From: Bacteroidales bacterium
Lineage (GTDB): Bacteria > Bacteroidota > Bacteroidia > Bacteroidales > VadinHA17
Length of the DNA: 64,000 bases
Assembly: GCA_009877105.1 (NCBI GenBank)
Contig: WXFD01000043.1
Location: forward strand, 305,602 to 369,601
Direction of reading: 5' to 3'
Below the pieces are notes generated by a model. The model saw only the letters and a program-made list of their open reading frames with translations. It did no database searches and was not told where the DNA came from. Positions 26,901-34,474 of the stretch are shown one piece after another (the first letter of the stretch is position 1; each line of letters starts with the position of its first letter). Made by a program: the position numbers and the translations under genes.

Positions 26901-28384
26901 CCATCCCATGTCTTTTCGGTGAACAGTCCGTTGATGGCCACATTCCGGTATAAGTAGTTATTGATCTGAATGCTGTCAATTACACCGGTCAGGTCGCCCT
27001 CAATTTTCTCCATGGAAGAGGCAAAGCCGTCAATGGAGGTTTCCATACTCATTTTTCCGAGCAAATCCCTGTTCCCTGTCAGATCGCCAAGCTCAATCCC
27101 GCTGCCTGCAATAAGGCCTTTTATTTTGAACCTGCTGCCCTGCCATGGTCTTACTGAAAGGTCGGTCCTGATATGTCCTTTCTCTGTTCCGATTTTTCCA
27201 TAGGTAACGAAATCAGAAACAAAACCAGTGAAACTTCCGTCAAAGGTTATTTGCCCAAGCTTGTGCATTACTTCAGGCAACCGGATCTTTCCCTTTCCCT
27301 TTCCCGGCAGGGAAATCCTTTCAATATCGGATGCGCTTGTTACGAGTGTGTTGATCCCTAAATGAATAAACGCATCCTGGATGGATGAGAGCCCCGAAAA
27401 GTCAAAATCACAATCGAGAAGTGTTCCGGCGCCGTACCGGACATTTATGTTCCTTCCCTTCAGTTCTTCCACGAAACCAGTTACTCTCCCCGAAACTTCA
27501 CCTGTTTCGTCAGTACCTTCAAGGAAAGGGAGAAAATACTGAAGATCAGCTGAAGAAACAATTGACCGGCGAAGCAGAATATCCAGGCGGACTCTTTCGT
27601 TGAACCTTGCGAATGATCCTGCGGAGTCCGCAGTAAGATAAACGTTATCAGCTTTTAAATCGGTTTTCCCTGTTTTGATTTGGATATCGTTGAAAAGTAT
27701 GTCATGATCTGCCAGGGTTACCCTGCCTGCGAAGTTTTCCACGGCAAAACCGTTTTTTTCAATGAAGCTCAGCCTGGCTATCCTGAAATTCACTGAATCG
27801 TCTTTAACCGTAAAATTCCGGACTTCAGCACTGATCCTGCCGACATGAAGGTTCCCGAAATCGATCAGGCTTTTTCCCGGCCTGCTTCTCCTGTCGATCA
27901 GGTTGAAGCGGGCATCGTTTAGTTCAGCCTGATCGATTGATATTCTGCTCTTTTTCCCTGCCGAAGATGTATCGGAGGAGGCCAGCATGTCGAGATACCA
28001 GTTCAGATTCATCAGCCCGGTGGTATCGGTTATGAGTGCTACAAGGGGCCGGTCGAACCTGACCCTTCCGAACCTGATATTGCTGTTGCGTAAATCAAGT
28101 TTACGGATCCCTGCGGTAACCTTTCCGGAGTATAAAAGGGTGTCAAGGTTCTTGTCCTTGATGAGGACATTTTCGAGGATGAGCTTATTGAAGAAAGCGT
28201 ATTCAAAACGTCCGACCGTGATTGTCGATTTTATCTGGTCAGAAAAATGTGCTGTTATTCTTTTAACAATATATGTCTGGACCTCAGGGATCTGGAGCAG
28301 GAGGTAAGTAGATGTCGGCACCAGCATAATGATACCGGCCAGTATGACAAGATACTTAAATGATTTTTTAATACTTTTGAGCAT
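23915..28384 (-). CDS. TamB-like translocation/assembly module (AsmA-like, DUF490)
   Basis: This is a 1489-residue protein with an N-terminal membrane anchor (YLVILAGIIMLVPTSTYLLLQ), a very long repetitive beta-rich region of short strands (typical of bridge-like lipid transfer proteins), and a C-terminal DUF490 domain. The end includes GDYIIEEGDYLFTLGNVLNKRFDVENGG, RIPVEPQLNLSGRLFNPVVGLNIYLP and ITEKIRFRAFNRFNNPYTGRG. TamB-type proteins span the periplasm and are linked to phospholipid or barrel-protein delivery to the outer membrane. An Omp85 (TamA/BamA) partner gene is not adjacent. It is divergent from tsaD across 63 bases, and no obvious promoter motif was found there. Confidence 0.9.
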   Translation of the reverse strand: MLKSIKKSFKYLVILAGIIMLVPTSTYLLLQIPEVQTYIVKRITAHFSDQIKSTITVGRFEYAFFNKLILENVLIKDKNLDTLLYSGKVTAGIRKLDLRNSNIRFGRVRFDRPLVALITDTTGLMNLNWYLDMLASSDTSSAGKKSRISIDQAELNDARFNLIDRRSRPGKSLIDFGNLHVGRISAEVRNFTVKDDSVNFRIARLSFIEKNGFAVENFAGRVTLADHDILFNDIQIKTGKTDLKADNVYLTADSAGSFARFNERVRLDILLRRSIVSSADLQYFLPFLEGTDETGEVSGRVTGFVEELKGRNINVRYGAGTLLDCDFDFSGLSSIQDAFIHLGINTLVTSASDIERISLPGKGKGKIRLPEVMHKLGQITFDGSFTGFVSDFVTYGKIGTEKGHIRTDLSVRPWQGSRFKIKGLIAGSGIELGDLTGNRDLLGKMSMETSIDGFASSMEKIEGDLTGVIDSIQINNYLYRNVAINGLFTEKTWDGSISISDRNIRMDLLGLFDFRNALPEFDFTLNLAESNLYELNIDKSDSTSALSMLVTANFRGNNIDNLYGEIKLLNSTLNKFGNKLELYNFSLKAFTEANRPAISLRTDFIDADLRGYYNFGDLNNVIKSALASLMPARFPVPYAGKVQIKNDFNFSVNFKNTDKINAFFRTGVFIADKSTITGEIHPDNNLRLGIMSKQLAIKNYSLSNLTFDADCQEGKLNAELKSTVLSLLGETELKDFTSTLSTLPDNFLFNLHWDNKDRIKNKGNITAVGNFDKNENQRPVMHISIDSSELYTRDNLWKIKRSEILIDTTSVDFNRIMIVNGNNYYLVDGTISEDPTDTLRLEFVGIELDPLNHLLSGSNDGKENLDYGFRGTLNGGIFLTNILKNPLLEGDLKIAGFSVLGSEYGDLSLEATWNSERKVADISASNNLRGEKNLDVKGIYDPGDKLFNISAKASKLPVDALNPLLDFFASDIRGTASGKVNLRGEKGNLFLTGALMAENTSLMVDYLRTRYRLNDTIRFDRNGIVFRNIKLTDERGNLATISGSVNHKSFKDFTADLIINMNDCMVLNTLAKDNDLFYGTAYARGVTTIKLRPDLLSFDISARTGKNTRFFIPLNSGMSVSESSFITFMASDTSRLNDHHRPDRILPSAAAGADLELNIDLDVTPEAEVQLLIDPKAGDVIRGRGTGQLNINLNRKKEFRISGDYIIEEGDYLFTLGNVLNKRFDVENGGKITFNGDVENAEIDLKAKYRNLKTSLYPILGDERYNERIPVEPQLNLSGRLFNPVVGLNIYLPNADEETRSLLQNSITTEEELSRQFLYLLVMNSFYNDPSMGISSVSTTSTGTSAMAVTTTEMLSNQLSNWLSQIYNDFDIGFVYRPGNKDINSQELQVALSTQLLNDRIVVNGNFDIRGANNSYGNPITGDFDIEYKITEKIRFRAFNRFNNPYTGRGAPYTQGLGLFYKQDFNKLFRPKTKSQTSDMKKEDEIVVR

Positions 28385-28447
28385 TAATGTAATGTATTAA
28401 AAATCATAGGCAAAATAACCTAAAATATACGGAAATTCAAAGTAAAG

Positions 28448-29461
28448 ATGGCAGTCATCATATTGGCAATAGAATCATCCTGCGACGATACCTCCGTTGC
28501 CGTGATCAGGGATGGCTATATATTGTCCAATCTTATAGCCGGCCAGGAGGTGCACATGATGTACGGGGGTGTTGTGCCTGAGCTGGCTTCAAGGGCTCAT
28601 CAGGCCAATATTGTCCCTGTAACGGATGTTGCTATCAGGCAGGCCGGGATCAGCAGGAAGGATATTAATGCGGTGGCATTTACGCGCGGGCCCGGACTTC
28701 TCGGTTCCCTTCTTGTCGGAACCTCTTTTGCCAAAGGGGTTGCACTTGCCCTTGGAATACCACTCATTGAGGTGAATCACCTGCAGGCTCATGTTCTTGC
28801 CCATTTTATCCTGGAAGAGCAGGCCGGACACCAGCAGCCGTCGTTTCCGTTTCTATGCCTGCTCGTTTCGGGCGGCCATAGTATGCTTATAGTACTTAAG
28901 GATTATCTTGAAATGGAAATCATTGGAAATACCATCGACGATGCTGCCGGAGAGGCTTTTGATAAATGCGGGAAGCTTATGGGACTGCCATATCCAGCCG
29001 GACCTGCCATCGACAGGCAGGCAAAACAGGGGAACAGGACTGCATTCAGGTTCGCAAAACCGTTTGTGGAAGGTCTGGATTTCAGTTTCAGCGGCCTGAA
29101 AACCAGTTTTCTCTATTTCCTCAGGGACAGGACAAAAGAGGATCCGGATTTTATCAGCAGGAATATTCCCGACCTTTGCGCTTCACTGCAGGCTACCATC
29201 GTAGATATATTGATTGGCAAGCTTGTCAGGGCTTCCTTACAGACAGGCATCAGGGAAATAGGAATTGCAGGAGGCGTATCGGCAAATTCAGAACTGCGGG
29301 AAGCCCTGACAAGGGAAGGCATAAAAAGGGGATGGAACACCTATGTTCCGCCGCTCGGCTATACAACCGACAATGCCGCAATGATTGGAATTACCGGTTA
29401 TTATAAGTACCTTAGAGGAGAATATGTCGGCCATGATGTAACGCCCATGGCCCGGTTATGA
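28448..29461 (+). CDS. tsaD: tRNA N6-threonylcarbamoyladenosine transferase TsaD
   Basis: TsaD transfers the threonylcarbamoyl group to A37 of ANN-decoding tRNAs, acting with TsaB and TsaE. The 337-residue protein has the ASKHA fold with an N-terminal AIESSCDDTSVAV, the metal-binding HxxxH in NHLQAHVLAH, LVSGGHSMLIV, TIDDAAGEAFDK and the C-terminal PLGYTTDNAAMIG. All are standard for the family, and the length is typical. The neighbouring reductase gene starts 17 bases downstream on the same strand. Confidence 0.96.
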   Translation: MAVIILAIESSCDDTSVAVIRDGYILSNLIAGQEVHMMYGGVVPELASRAHQANIVPVTDVAIRQAGISRKDINAVAFTRGPGLLGSLLVGTSFAKGVALALGIPLIEVNHLQAHVLAHFILEEQAGHQQPSFPFLCLLVSGGHSMLIVLKDYLEMEIIGNTIDDAAGEAFDKCGKLMGLPYPAGPAIDRQAKQGNRTAFRFAKPFVEGLDFSFSGLKTSFLYFLRDRTKEDPDFISRNIPDLCASLQATIVDILIGKLVRASLQTGIREIGIAGGVSANSELREALTREGIKRGWNTYVPPLGYTTDNAAMIGITGYYKYLRGEYVGHDVTPMARL

Positions 29462-29478
29462 TTTCATGAACATAGATT

Positions 29479-30513
29479 ATGAAAAGTCACGATCTGTCAT
29501 TTCTCGTACTTGGTGCGGGTGCTGTAGGCGGTATTACGGCTGCCCTCATGAAAGTCAAAGGATATAATGTTGAAGTGATCTGCAAATATGATGATTATGC
29601 ATCGCTGATATCCGGACAAGGAATAAACGTTAAAGGTGTACGCGGAAACTTTACCGTACAACTGCCTGCATATTCATCGGCAGTAAAGCTGAAAGAAAAG
29701 AAGGATGTGATACTTCATGCAACAAAGGCAACAGACATGACCCAAGCCGCCATGGAAGCAATGCCATTGCTTAAAGATGAAGGTTGTTTCGTTTCAATGC
29801 AAAACGGTATCTGCGAAGATGAGCTGATCAGGGTAGCAGGCAATAACCGGGTTATTGGCTGCGTAACGGGCTGGGGCGCAACAATGGAGTCACCCGGAAA
29901 TCTGATAATGACATCCTCTGGCGATTTTATCCTCGGATATCCCGACAGGGAACCGGATGAATTCCTCAATCTGGTTGCCGAGGCTCTGTCTTCGGTTGTT
30001 CCTGTACGGATGACGGAAAATATAATGGGTCATCTGTATTCAAAGCTGATCATAAATTCTTGCATCACATCGCTGGGGGCAATTTGTGGCCTTTATCTCG
30101 GGAAAATGCTTTCAATGGAAAAGGTCAGGAGGATCTTCATCGAGATAATCAGGGAGTCGGTGCTTGTTGCCGACAGCATGAAGATAAGGATCGAAACTTT
30201 CGGAGGGAAACTCGATTTCAAAAAATTCATTGCAGGCACGGGTCCGCTAGCTGATCTCAAACGGCACCTGATGATAAGACTGATAGGATTCAGATACAGG
30301 CGGCTCAAATCTTCGAGTCTTCAGTCGCTTGAAAGAGGTAAACAGTCTGAAATTGAATATCTGAACGGCTACATTGTAAGAAATGCTGAGAAGTACAATA
30401 TTGAGGTTCCCGTTAACAAGGCTGTTGTGCGCTTAATTCACGAAATTGAAGCGAAAAAAAGAGAGATCTCCGTTAATAATTTCTCTGATCCGGCATTTGA
30501 ACGCTTCAATTGA
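29479..30513 (+). CDS. 2-dehydropantoate 2-reductase family protein (PanE/ApbA-like)
   Basis: The 344-residue protein has an N-terminal Rossmann motif LGAGAVGGI (GxGxxG), then VILHATKATDMTQAA and SMQNGICEDELIRVAGNNRVIGCVTGWGA, where the N-G pair is typical of ketopantoate reductases. The C-terminal helical domain has KLIINSCITSLGAICG (the conserved Lys/Asn region) and GKQSEIEYLNGYIVRNAEKYNIEVPVNKAVV. PanE reduces ketopantoate to pantoate for coenzyme A synthesis. Related proteins act on other 2-keto acids, so the substrate is not certain. It lies 17 bases after tsaD. Confidence 0.82.
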   Translation: MKSHDLSFLVLGAGAVGGITAALMKVKGYNVEVICKYDDYASLISGQGINVKGVRGNFTVQLPAYSSAVKLKEKKDVILHATKATDMTQAAMEAMPLLKDEGCFVSMQNGICEDELIRVAGNNRVIGCVTGWGATMESPGNLIMTSSGDFILGYPDREPDEFLNLVAEALSSVVPVRMTENIMGHLYSKLIINSCITSLGAICGLYLGKMLSMEKVRRIFIEIIRESVLVADSMKIRIETFGGKLDFKKFIAGTGPLADLKRHLMIRLIGFRYRRLKSSSLQSLERGKQSEIEYLNGYIVRNAEKYNIEVPVNKAVVRLIHEIEAKKREISVNNFSDPAFERFN

Positions 30514-30556
30514 CAGTAAAATATTGATACTTTAGAGTTCCAATACAGTTTGGAAA

Positions 30557-30946
30557 ATGAAAGAGTACAGGGTGGCAGCAACAAATACTTCTCCTGAAAT
30601 CGTGTTTGATCCGGGAGGTATTTTCAGGATCAGCGGACGCTCAATACATGAGAATATGTCGGCCTTTTACAAGCCGGCCGAAGACTGGCTGGATGAATAT
30701 ATTAATGATCCTGCGGATATTACCTGCCTTGAAATAAACCTTGAATATTTTAACAGTGCAAGCTCCAAACTACTGGTCAGGCTGATGCAAAAGATATCAG
30801 GTGTGGAACTAAGGAAAAAAAAATTCATTGTCAACTGGTATTACGAGGACGGTGATGAAGATATCCTTGAACGTGGTGAGTACTTTTCCTCAGTGCTGAA
30901 GAAACCATTCAACTTTATTAAGAGCAGCGGATCCTGGCACGGTTGA
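30557..30946 (+). CDS. SiaC-type regulatory protein (DUF1987)
   Basis: The 129-residue protein matches the SiaC/DUF1987 family: SPEIVFDPGGIFRISGRSIHEN, FYKPAEDWLDEYI, LEINLEYFNSASSKLLVRLM and the end YFSSVLKKPFNFIK. In Pseudomonas aeruginosa, SiaC is an anti-anti-sigma-like partner switch: the kinase SiaB phosphorylates it and the phosphatase SiaA reverses this, controlling the diguanylate cyclase SiaD. The phosphorylated Thr of that protein appears to be Ser67 here; this alignment is by eye. No SiaA, SiaB or cyclase gene is adjacent, so it is an orphan in this window. It follows the PanE-like gene by 43 bases. Confidence 0.85.
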   Translation: MKEYRVAATNTSPEIVFDPGGIFRISGRSIHENMSAFYKPAEDWLDEYINDPADITCLEINLEYFNSASSKLLVRLMQKISGVELRKKKFIVNWYYEDGDEDILERGEYFSSVLKKPFNFIKSSGSWHG

Positions 30947-30954
30947 AAACCCTG

Positions 30955-30972
30955 AGCAGGAAATAACCTGCT
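30955..30972. terminator. Short hairpin after the SiaC gene
   Basis: AGCAGG (30955-30960) pairs with CCTGCT (30967-30972) around AAATAA, 9 bases past the SiaC stop in a convergent gap. There is no T-run, so its role as a terminator is doubtful. Confidence 0.25.
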
Positions 30973-31027
30973 GCGGACTGTTCACTGGCATTTATCCTGA
31001 ACGGACATTGATCCGTGGCTTTCGGTT

Positions 31028-31609
31028 TCAGGGAGAATTCCGTCCGTCCGCCTGTTTCCTTTTTTGTTTACGGTTTATTTCAATATATGCCTTCAGATAA
31101 ATAGATGACACTATTATGAGCACTATGCTGAAAATAAGGAGAATTATAAAGGTCAGCACCGAAGGATTCTTGATGCCGTCAAGCGGGTGCCTGACCCTGA
31201 AGATATAACCTGCAATTGTATAGACGAGTACCAGGAGTGAAATGCAAAAGCCGAATATAACTGAAGATGCGTTCAATATCTTTGTGGACTTGTAATATTT
31301 GCTGTTTTTGAAACGGGTATATGAACTTCTTGCGTAATACCGGGCTCTTTCCCTTGATCTTTCCTGCCTGAATTTCCTCCATTCATCCATAATTCTTTCA
31401 AATTCCTGGTCGCCCCAGGGGATTTTGTCGTGGTTTGCAATGATAAAATCATAGGCTTCGGTTAATTTGATGAACTTGTCAATTGCCCCGGGTTCATGAT
31501 TGACATCAGGATGATATTGCCGTGCCTTACGCCTGTAAGTCCTTTTTATTTCGGCAACTGAGGAATCCACAGGACAACCCAGGATCTCATAGTACTCTGA
31601 CAACCCCAT
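31028..31609 (-). CDS. J-domain (DnaJ-like) membrane protein
   Basis: The 193-residue protein starts MGLSEYYEILGCPVDSSVAE and has the J-domain tripeptide HPD in YHPDVNHEPGAIDKF, so it should recruit and stimulate an Hsp70. The middle is basic and Arg-rich (EWRKFRQERSRERARYYARS). Two membrane helices follow, around ILNASSVIFGFCISLLVLVYT and VLTFIILLIFSIVLIIVSSIY. There is no G/F-rich or zinc domain, so it is not DnaJ itself but a membrane-anchored type III J-protein. The ATG at 31609 is the J-domain start; ATG 31624 adds five residues. It lies downstream of rnfA on the same strand, after 115 bases. Confidence 0.88.
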   Translation of the reverse strand: MGLSEYYEILGCPVDSSVAEIKRTYRRKARQYHPDVNHEPGAIDKFIKLTEAYDFIIANHDKIPWGDQEFERIMDEWRKFRQERSRERARYYARSSYTRFKNSKYYKSTKILNASSVIFGFCISLLVLVYTIAGYIFRVRHPLDGIKNPSVLTFIILLIFSIVLIIVSSIYLKAYIEINRKQKRKQADGRNSP

Positions 31610-31724
31610 TATCAGATAAGTCATTAAATTACCTACAATTAACGAAATATTTTCCGGTTTCCGGCATGATCACGGAAGATAGTGCAAAACAATTTCCGCG
31701 GGAGATTCCGGCCAGTCCCGACTG

Positions 31725-32300
31725 CTATTTTACGATACCTGTGAATCCCATAAATGCCAGGGCAAGTATTCCGGCAGTAACGAGGGAGATCGGTACTCCT
31801 TTCATGCCCTTTGGGATATCCAGAAGGTCATACTGCTCCCTTATTCCGGCCAGGATAACGAGTGCGAGCCCGAAGCCAACTGCTGTAGCTGCACTGTAGA
31901 CAACGCCTTCAAGCAGGTTGTAATTTTTCCGGATAACAAGTATTGCAACCCCCAGGACGGCACAGTTGGTTGTGATCAGGGGAAGGAAAATGCCAAGGGC
32001 CTGATACAACGGCTGGCTTATTTTCTTAAGTATTATTTCAACCATCTGTACCAGGGCTGCTATGATCAGTATGAATGTAATGGTTTGCATGAAACCAATA
32101 CCCAGCTTATCCAGGATAAAGACCTGGATGAGATAGGTAACAATGGTTGCAAGCACGATGACGAATGTGACAGCGCCGCTCATGCCTACGGCAGTATTGA
32201 TTTTGTTGGATACCCCCAGGAAGGGACAGATGCCGAGGAATTGCGCCAGGACAATGTTGTTGACGAATACGGCCGAAATAATTATGAGTATATATTCCAT
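31725..32300 (-). CDS. rnfA: Rnf electron transport complex subunit A
   Basis: The 191-residue integral membrane protein has about six helices and begins MEYILIIISAVFVNNIVLAQ, with LGICPFLGVSNK, the Cys region typical of RnfA/NqrE that holds a membrane [2Fe-2S] cluster. A second Cys-containing segment is ITTNCAVLGVAI. It is the last gene of the minus-strand order rseC-rnfB-C-D-G-E-A. Together with RnfE it forms the inverted pair at the centre of the complex that couples ferredoxin:NAD+ electron transfer to Na+ or H+ movement. It starts 12 bases after the rnfE stop. Confidence 0.95.
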   Translation of the reverse strand: MEYILIIISAVFVNNIVLAQFLGICPFLGVSNKINTAVGMSGAVTFVIVLATIVTYLIQVFILDKLGIGFMQTITFILIIAALVQMVEIILKKISQPLYQALGIFLPLITTNCAVLGVAILVIRKNYNLLEGVVYSAATAVGFGLALVILAGIREQYDLLDIPKGMKGVPISLVTAGILALAFMGFTGIVK

Positions 32301-32312
32301 TCCTGTTGTCTT

Positions 32313-32894
32313 TTATTTGTTTTTTACCCTGTTTACGAGTGCAATAAAATATCCGAGTGCGATAAAGGCACCTGGGGCGAGAATAAACACAAGAATGCCG
32401 TCACCTTGAATGAACCTGTAATTGAAAACGGAACCGCTGCCCAGGATTTCCCTGAATGCTCCAAGGATGCCAAGTGCCATGGTAAAGCCGAGACCCATCC
32501 CCAGCCCGTCGATAGCCGATGAAAGAACGGTATTCTTGCTTGCGAATGCTTCTGCCCTGCCAAGTACTATACAGTTGACTACGATCAGCGGAATAAAGAT
32601 ACCAAGGGTTTCATAAAGGTCGGGTACATATGCCTTCATGAGCAGATCCACCACGGTCACGAATGAAGCAATAATAATTATGAATGACGGGATCCTGACC
32701 TTGTCGGGGATCAGGTTTGCAAGCATTGCCACAACAGTGTTTGATCCGACAAGCACAAAGGCTGTTGCAATTCCCATTCCCAGCCCGTTAACTGCCGATG
32801 TGGTTGTTGCCAGTGTCGGGCAGCATCCAAGGACCAGCATCAGGATAGGATTCTCCCTGACAAATCCTTTTGTGAAGTTTTGAAGCTGATTCAT
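32313..32894 (-). CDS. rnfE: Rnf electron transport complex subunit E
   Basis: The 193-residue membrane protein has [27 protein letters not shown] at the N terminus and [17 protein letters not shown] in the middle, both Cys-bearing and typical of RnfE/NqrD. It is the inverted-topology partner of RnfA. The start overlaps the rnfG stop by 4 bases. A perfect Shine-Dalgarno sequence precedes it, which is uncommon in Bacteroidota. Confidence 0.95.
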   Translation of the reverse strand: MNQLQNFTKGFVRENPILMLVLGCCPTLATTTSAVNGLGMGIATAFVLVGSNTVVAMLANLIPDKVRIPSFIIIIASFVTVVDLLMKAYVPDLYETLGIFIPLIVVNCIVLGRAEAFASKNTVLSSAIDGLGMGLGFTMALGILGAFREILGSGSVFNYRFIQGDGILVFILAPGAFIALGYFIALVNRVKNK

Positions 32895-33466
32895 TTTTCA
32901 CCTCCTTTCTGAAGAGCATTGTACGCACGCTGCACCGCATGGCAGAATGCTCTTGAGCTTATTGTGGCCGCCGTGATCGCATCAACAGGCCCTCCGTCAT
33001 TTTTGACTTTTAGAATGAAATTTCCCGGATTTTTATCTTTAAACTGGTCTTTAAAGGCTGGTTCGGCCATTTTCGTTCCCAGTCCCGGAGTCTCTTTCTG
33101 CTCCAGTACGGTAATGTTGATTATCGTACCATCGGGTTTGAATCCGGCCATAAGACTGATATTGCCGCTGAACCCGGTTGAAGTATTGGTGTTTACCGCG
33201 TAACCGACAATTTCATTGCCGGATTTCGCTGGGTATATCTCAAGGCTGTCTCCGTCTCCCGTAGGCAGCATGTACATTTCGTCATTCGGATTATTGGTAA
33301 ATTCGGGAACGACCTGCCTTATTGCACTGAGTTTTTTGTTAAGATTGGCAAGTTCAATAGGCTCCCTTGTCATTTCATATACAAAGCCCAGGCATGCTGA
33401 GGCCACCAGTGATATCAGGGTGAGCGATATCACCATGTTTTTGAATGTTGATTCGGTTTTAGCCAT
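32891..33466 (-). CDS. rnfG: Rnf electron transport complex subunit G (FMN-binding)
   Basis: The 191-residue protein has one N-terminal membrane helix ([20 protein letters not shown]) and a periplasmic FMN-binding domain. The domain includes [32 protein letters not shown] and the flavinylation motif [12 protein letters not shown], where T168 should carry covalent FMN. The usual S/TGAT motif has Ala in place of Gly here. The covalent flavin requires an ApbE transferase, which is not in the window. It overlaps rnfD by 8 bases at its start and rnfE by 4 bases at its end. A strong Shine-Dalgarno site lies 5 bases upstream. Confidence 0.93.
   Translation of the reverse strand: MAKTESTFKNMVISLTLISLVASACLGFVYEMTREPIELANLNKKLSAIRQVVPEFTNNPNDEMYMLPTGDGDSLEIYPAKSGNEIVGYAVNTNTSTGFSGNISLMAGFKPDGTIINITVLEQKETPGLGTKMAEPAFKDQFKDKNPGNFILKVKNDGGPVDAITAATISSRAFCHAVQRAYNALQKGGEK
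32900..32908 (-). promoter_or_regulatory. Strong Shine-Dalgarno site of rnfE
   Basis: The minus strand reads AAAGGAGGT, ending 5 bases before the ATG at 32894. It lies inside the 3' end of rnfG. Full anti-SD complementarity is rare in this phylum. Confidence 0.6.
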
Positions 33467-34460
33467 TGGTTACCTCCTCTCCGAAACGTTTTGGCTTAAT
33501 ATATGCGTTCATCAGCGGTACAAAAGAATTCATTATGAGGATTGCAAAGGAAACGCCTTCGGGATATGCTCCCCACACACGTATTACGACTGTTATTATC
33601 CCGATTCCGCAGCCATAGATGATCATCGCTTTGGGAACCATCGGGGATGTTACGTAATCGGTTGCCATGAATATGGCGCCGAGCAGAACGCCTCCGGCAA
33701 GAAGATGGAACATCGGATCAGCATTTTTTTCGGGATTTGCAAGCCAGAGGATCGTTGTGAAGATTGCTATTGAACCTGTCACCGATACTGGTATGTGCCA
33801 TGTGATTACCCTGGTTGCCAGCAGGTAAATAAATCCGATGATAAGAGCTATGGCGGCTACTTCGCCCATCGATCCTCCCATGTCGCCCATCAGCATCTGC
33901 GCGGGAGATGGAATTTCACCCATAAGCTTGGAAAGGGATTCACCGTTTTTCAGGCCTTCCTTAATTATTGCGAGCGGTGTAGCTCCGGTAACGGCATCGG
34001 CATAACCGGTGCCCAGGCCTTTGGGAACCGGCCAGGAGGTCATCTGAACGGGAAATGAGATCAGCATGAAAACGCGTCCCACCAGTGCAGGGTTAAAAGG
34101 ATTGTTCCCTAACCCGCCGAAAGTCATTTTGGCAATTCCTATGGAGACAAAACTGCCTATTACTATTATGAATACCGGAATATTTGACGGAAGGTTGAAT
34201 GCAAGCAGAAGTCCCGTTACGAGAGCCGACCCGTCGGTTATTGAGATTGGCTTTTTCAGGACGAATTTCTGAATTAAGTATTCGAAGAGAAGACATGAGG
34301 CTACTGAGGTCAGTGTTACTATAATGGCTCCAAGGCCGAAATAGAATACAGATGTGAATAATGCCGGCATCAGGGCAATGACTACATTCAGCATCAGTTT
34401 CTGTGTGGATTCCTTCCCGTGAATATGGGGCGACTGGGATACATTCAGCAGGTTGCTCAT
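33459..34460 (-). CDS. rnfD: Rnf electron transport complex subunit D (FMN-binding)
   Basis: The 333-residue membrane protein begins MSNLLNVSQSPHIHGKESTQ, the usual RnfD/NqrB cytoplasmic start, and has about nine helices. The covalent FMN site is in DAVTGATPLA with T161. SDGSALVTG-like (TDGSALVTGLLLAFNLP) and GGLGNNPFNPALVGRVF are conserved. It is the main membrane subunit carrying electrons between RnfC and RnfG. It begins 14 bases after the rnfC stop. Confidence 0.95.
   Translation of the reverse strand: MSNLLNVSQSPHIHGKESTQKLMLNVVIALMPALFTSVFYFGLGAIIVTLTSVASCLLFEYLIQKFVLKKPISITDGSALVTGLLLAFNLPSNIPVFIIVIGSFVSIGIAKMTFGGLGNNPFNPALVGRVFMLISFPVQMTSWPVPKGLGTGYADAVTGATPLAIIKEGLKNGESLSKLMGEIPSPAQMLMGDMGGSMGEVAAIALIIGFIYLLATRVITWHIPVSVTGSIAIFTTILWLANPEKNADPMFHLLAGGVLLGAIFMATDYVTSPMVPKAMIIYGCGIGIITVVIRVWGAYPEGVSFAILIMNSFVPLMNAYIKPKRFGEEVTNG
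33472..33478 (-). promoter_or_regulatory. Strong Shine-Dalgarno site of rnfG
   Basis: AGGAGGT on the minus strand ends 5 bases before the ATG at 33466 and lies within the last codons of rnfD. With the rnfE site it suggests raised, independent initiation within the operon. Confidence 0.6.
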
Positions 34461-34474
34461 TTTTTCCGGTATTC

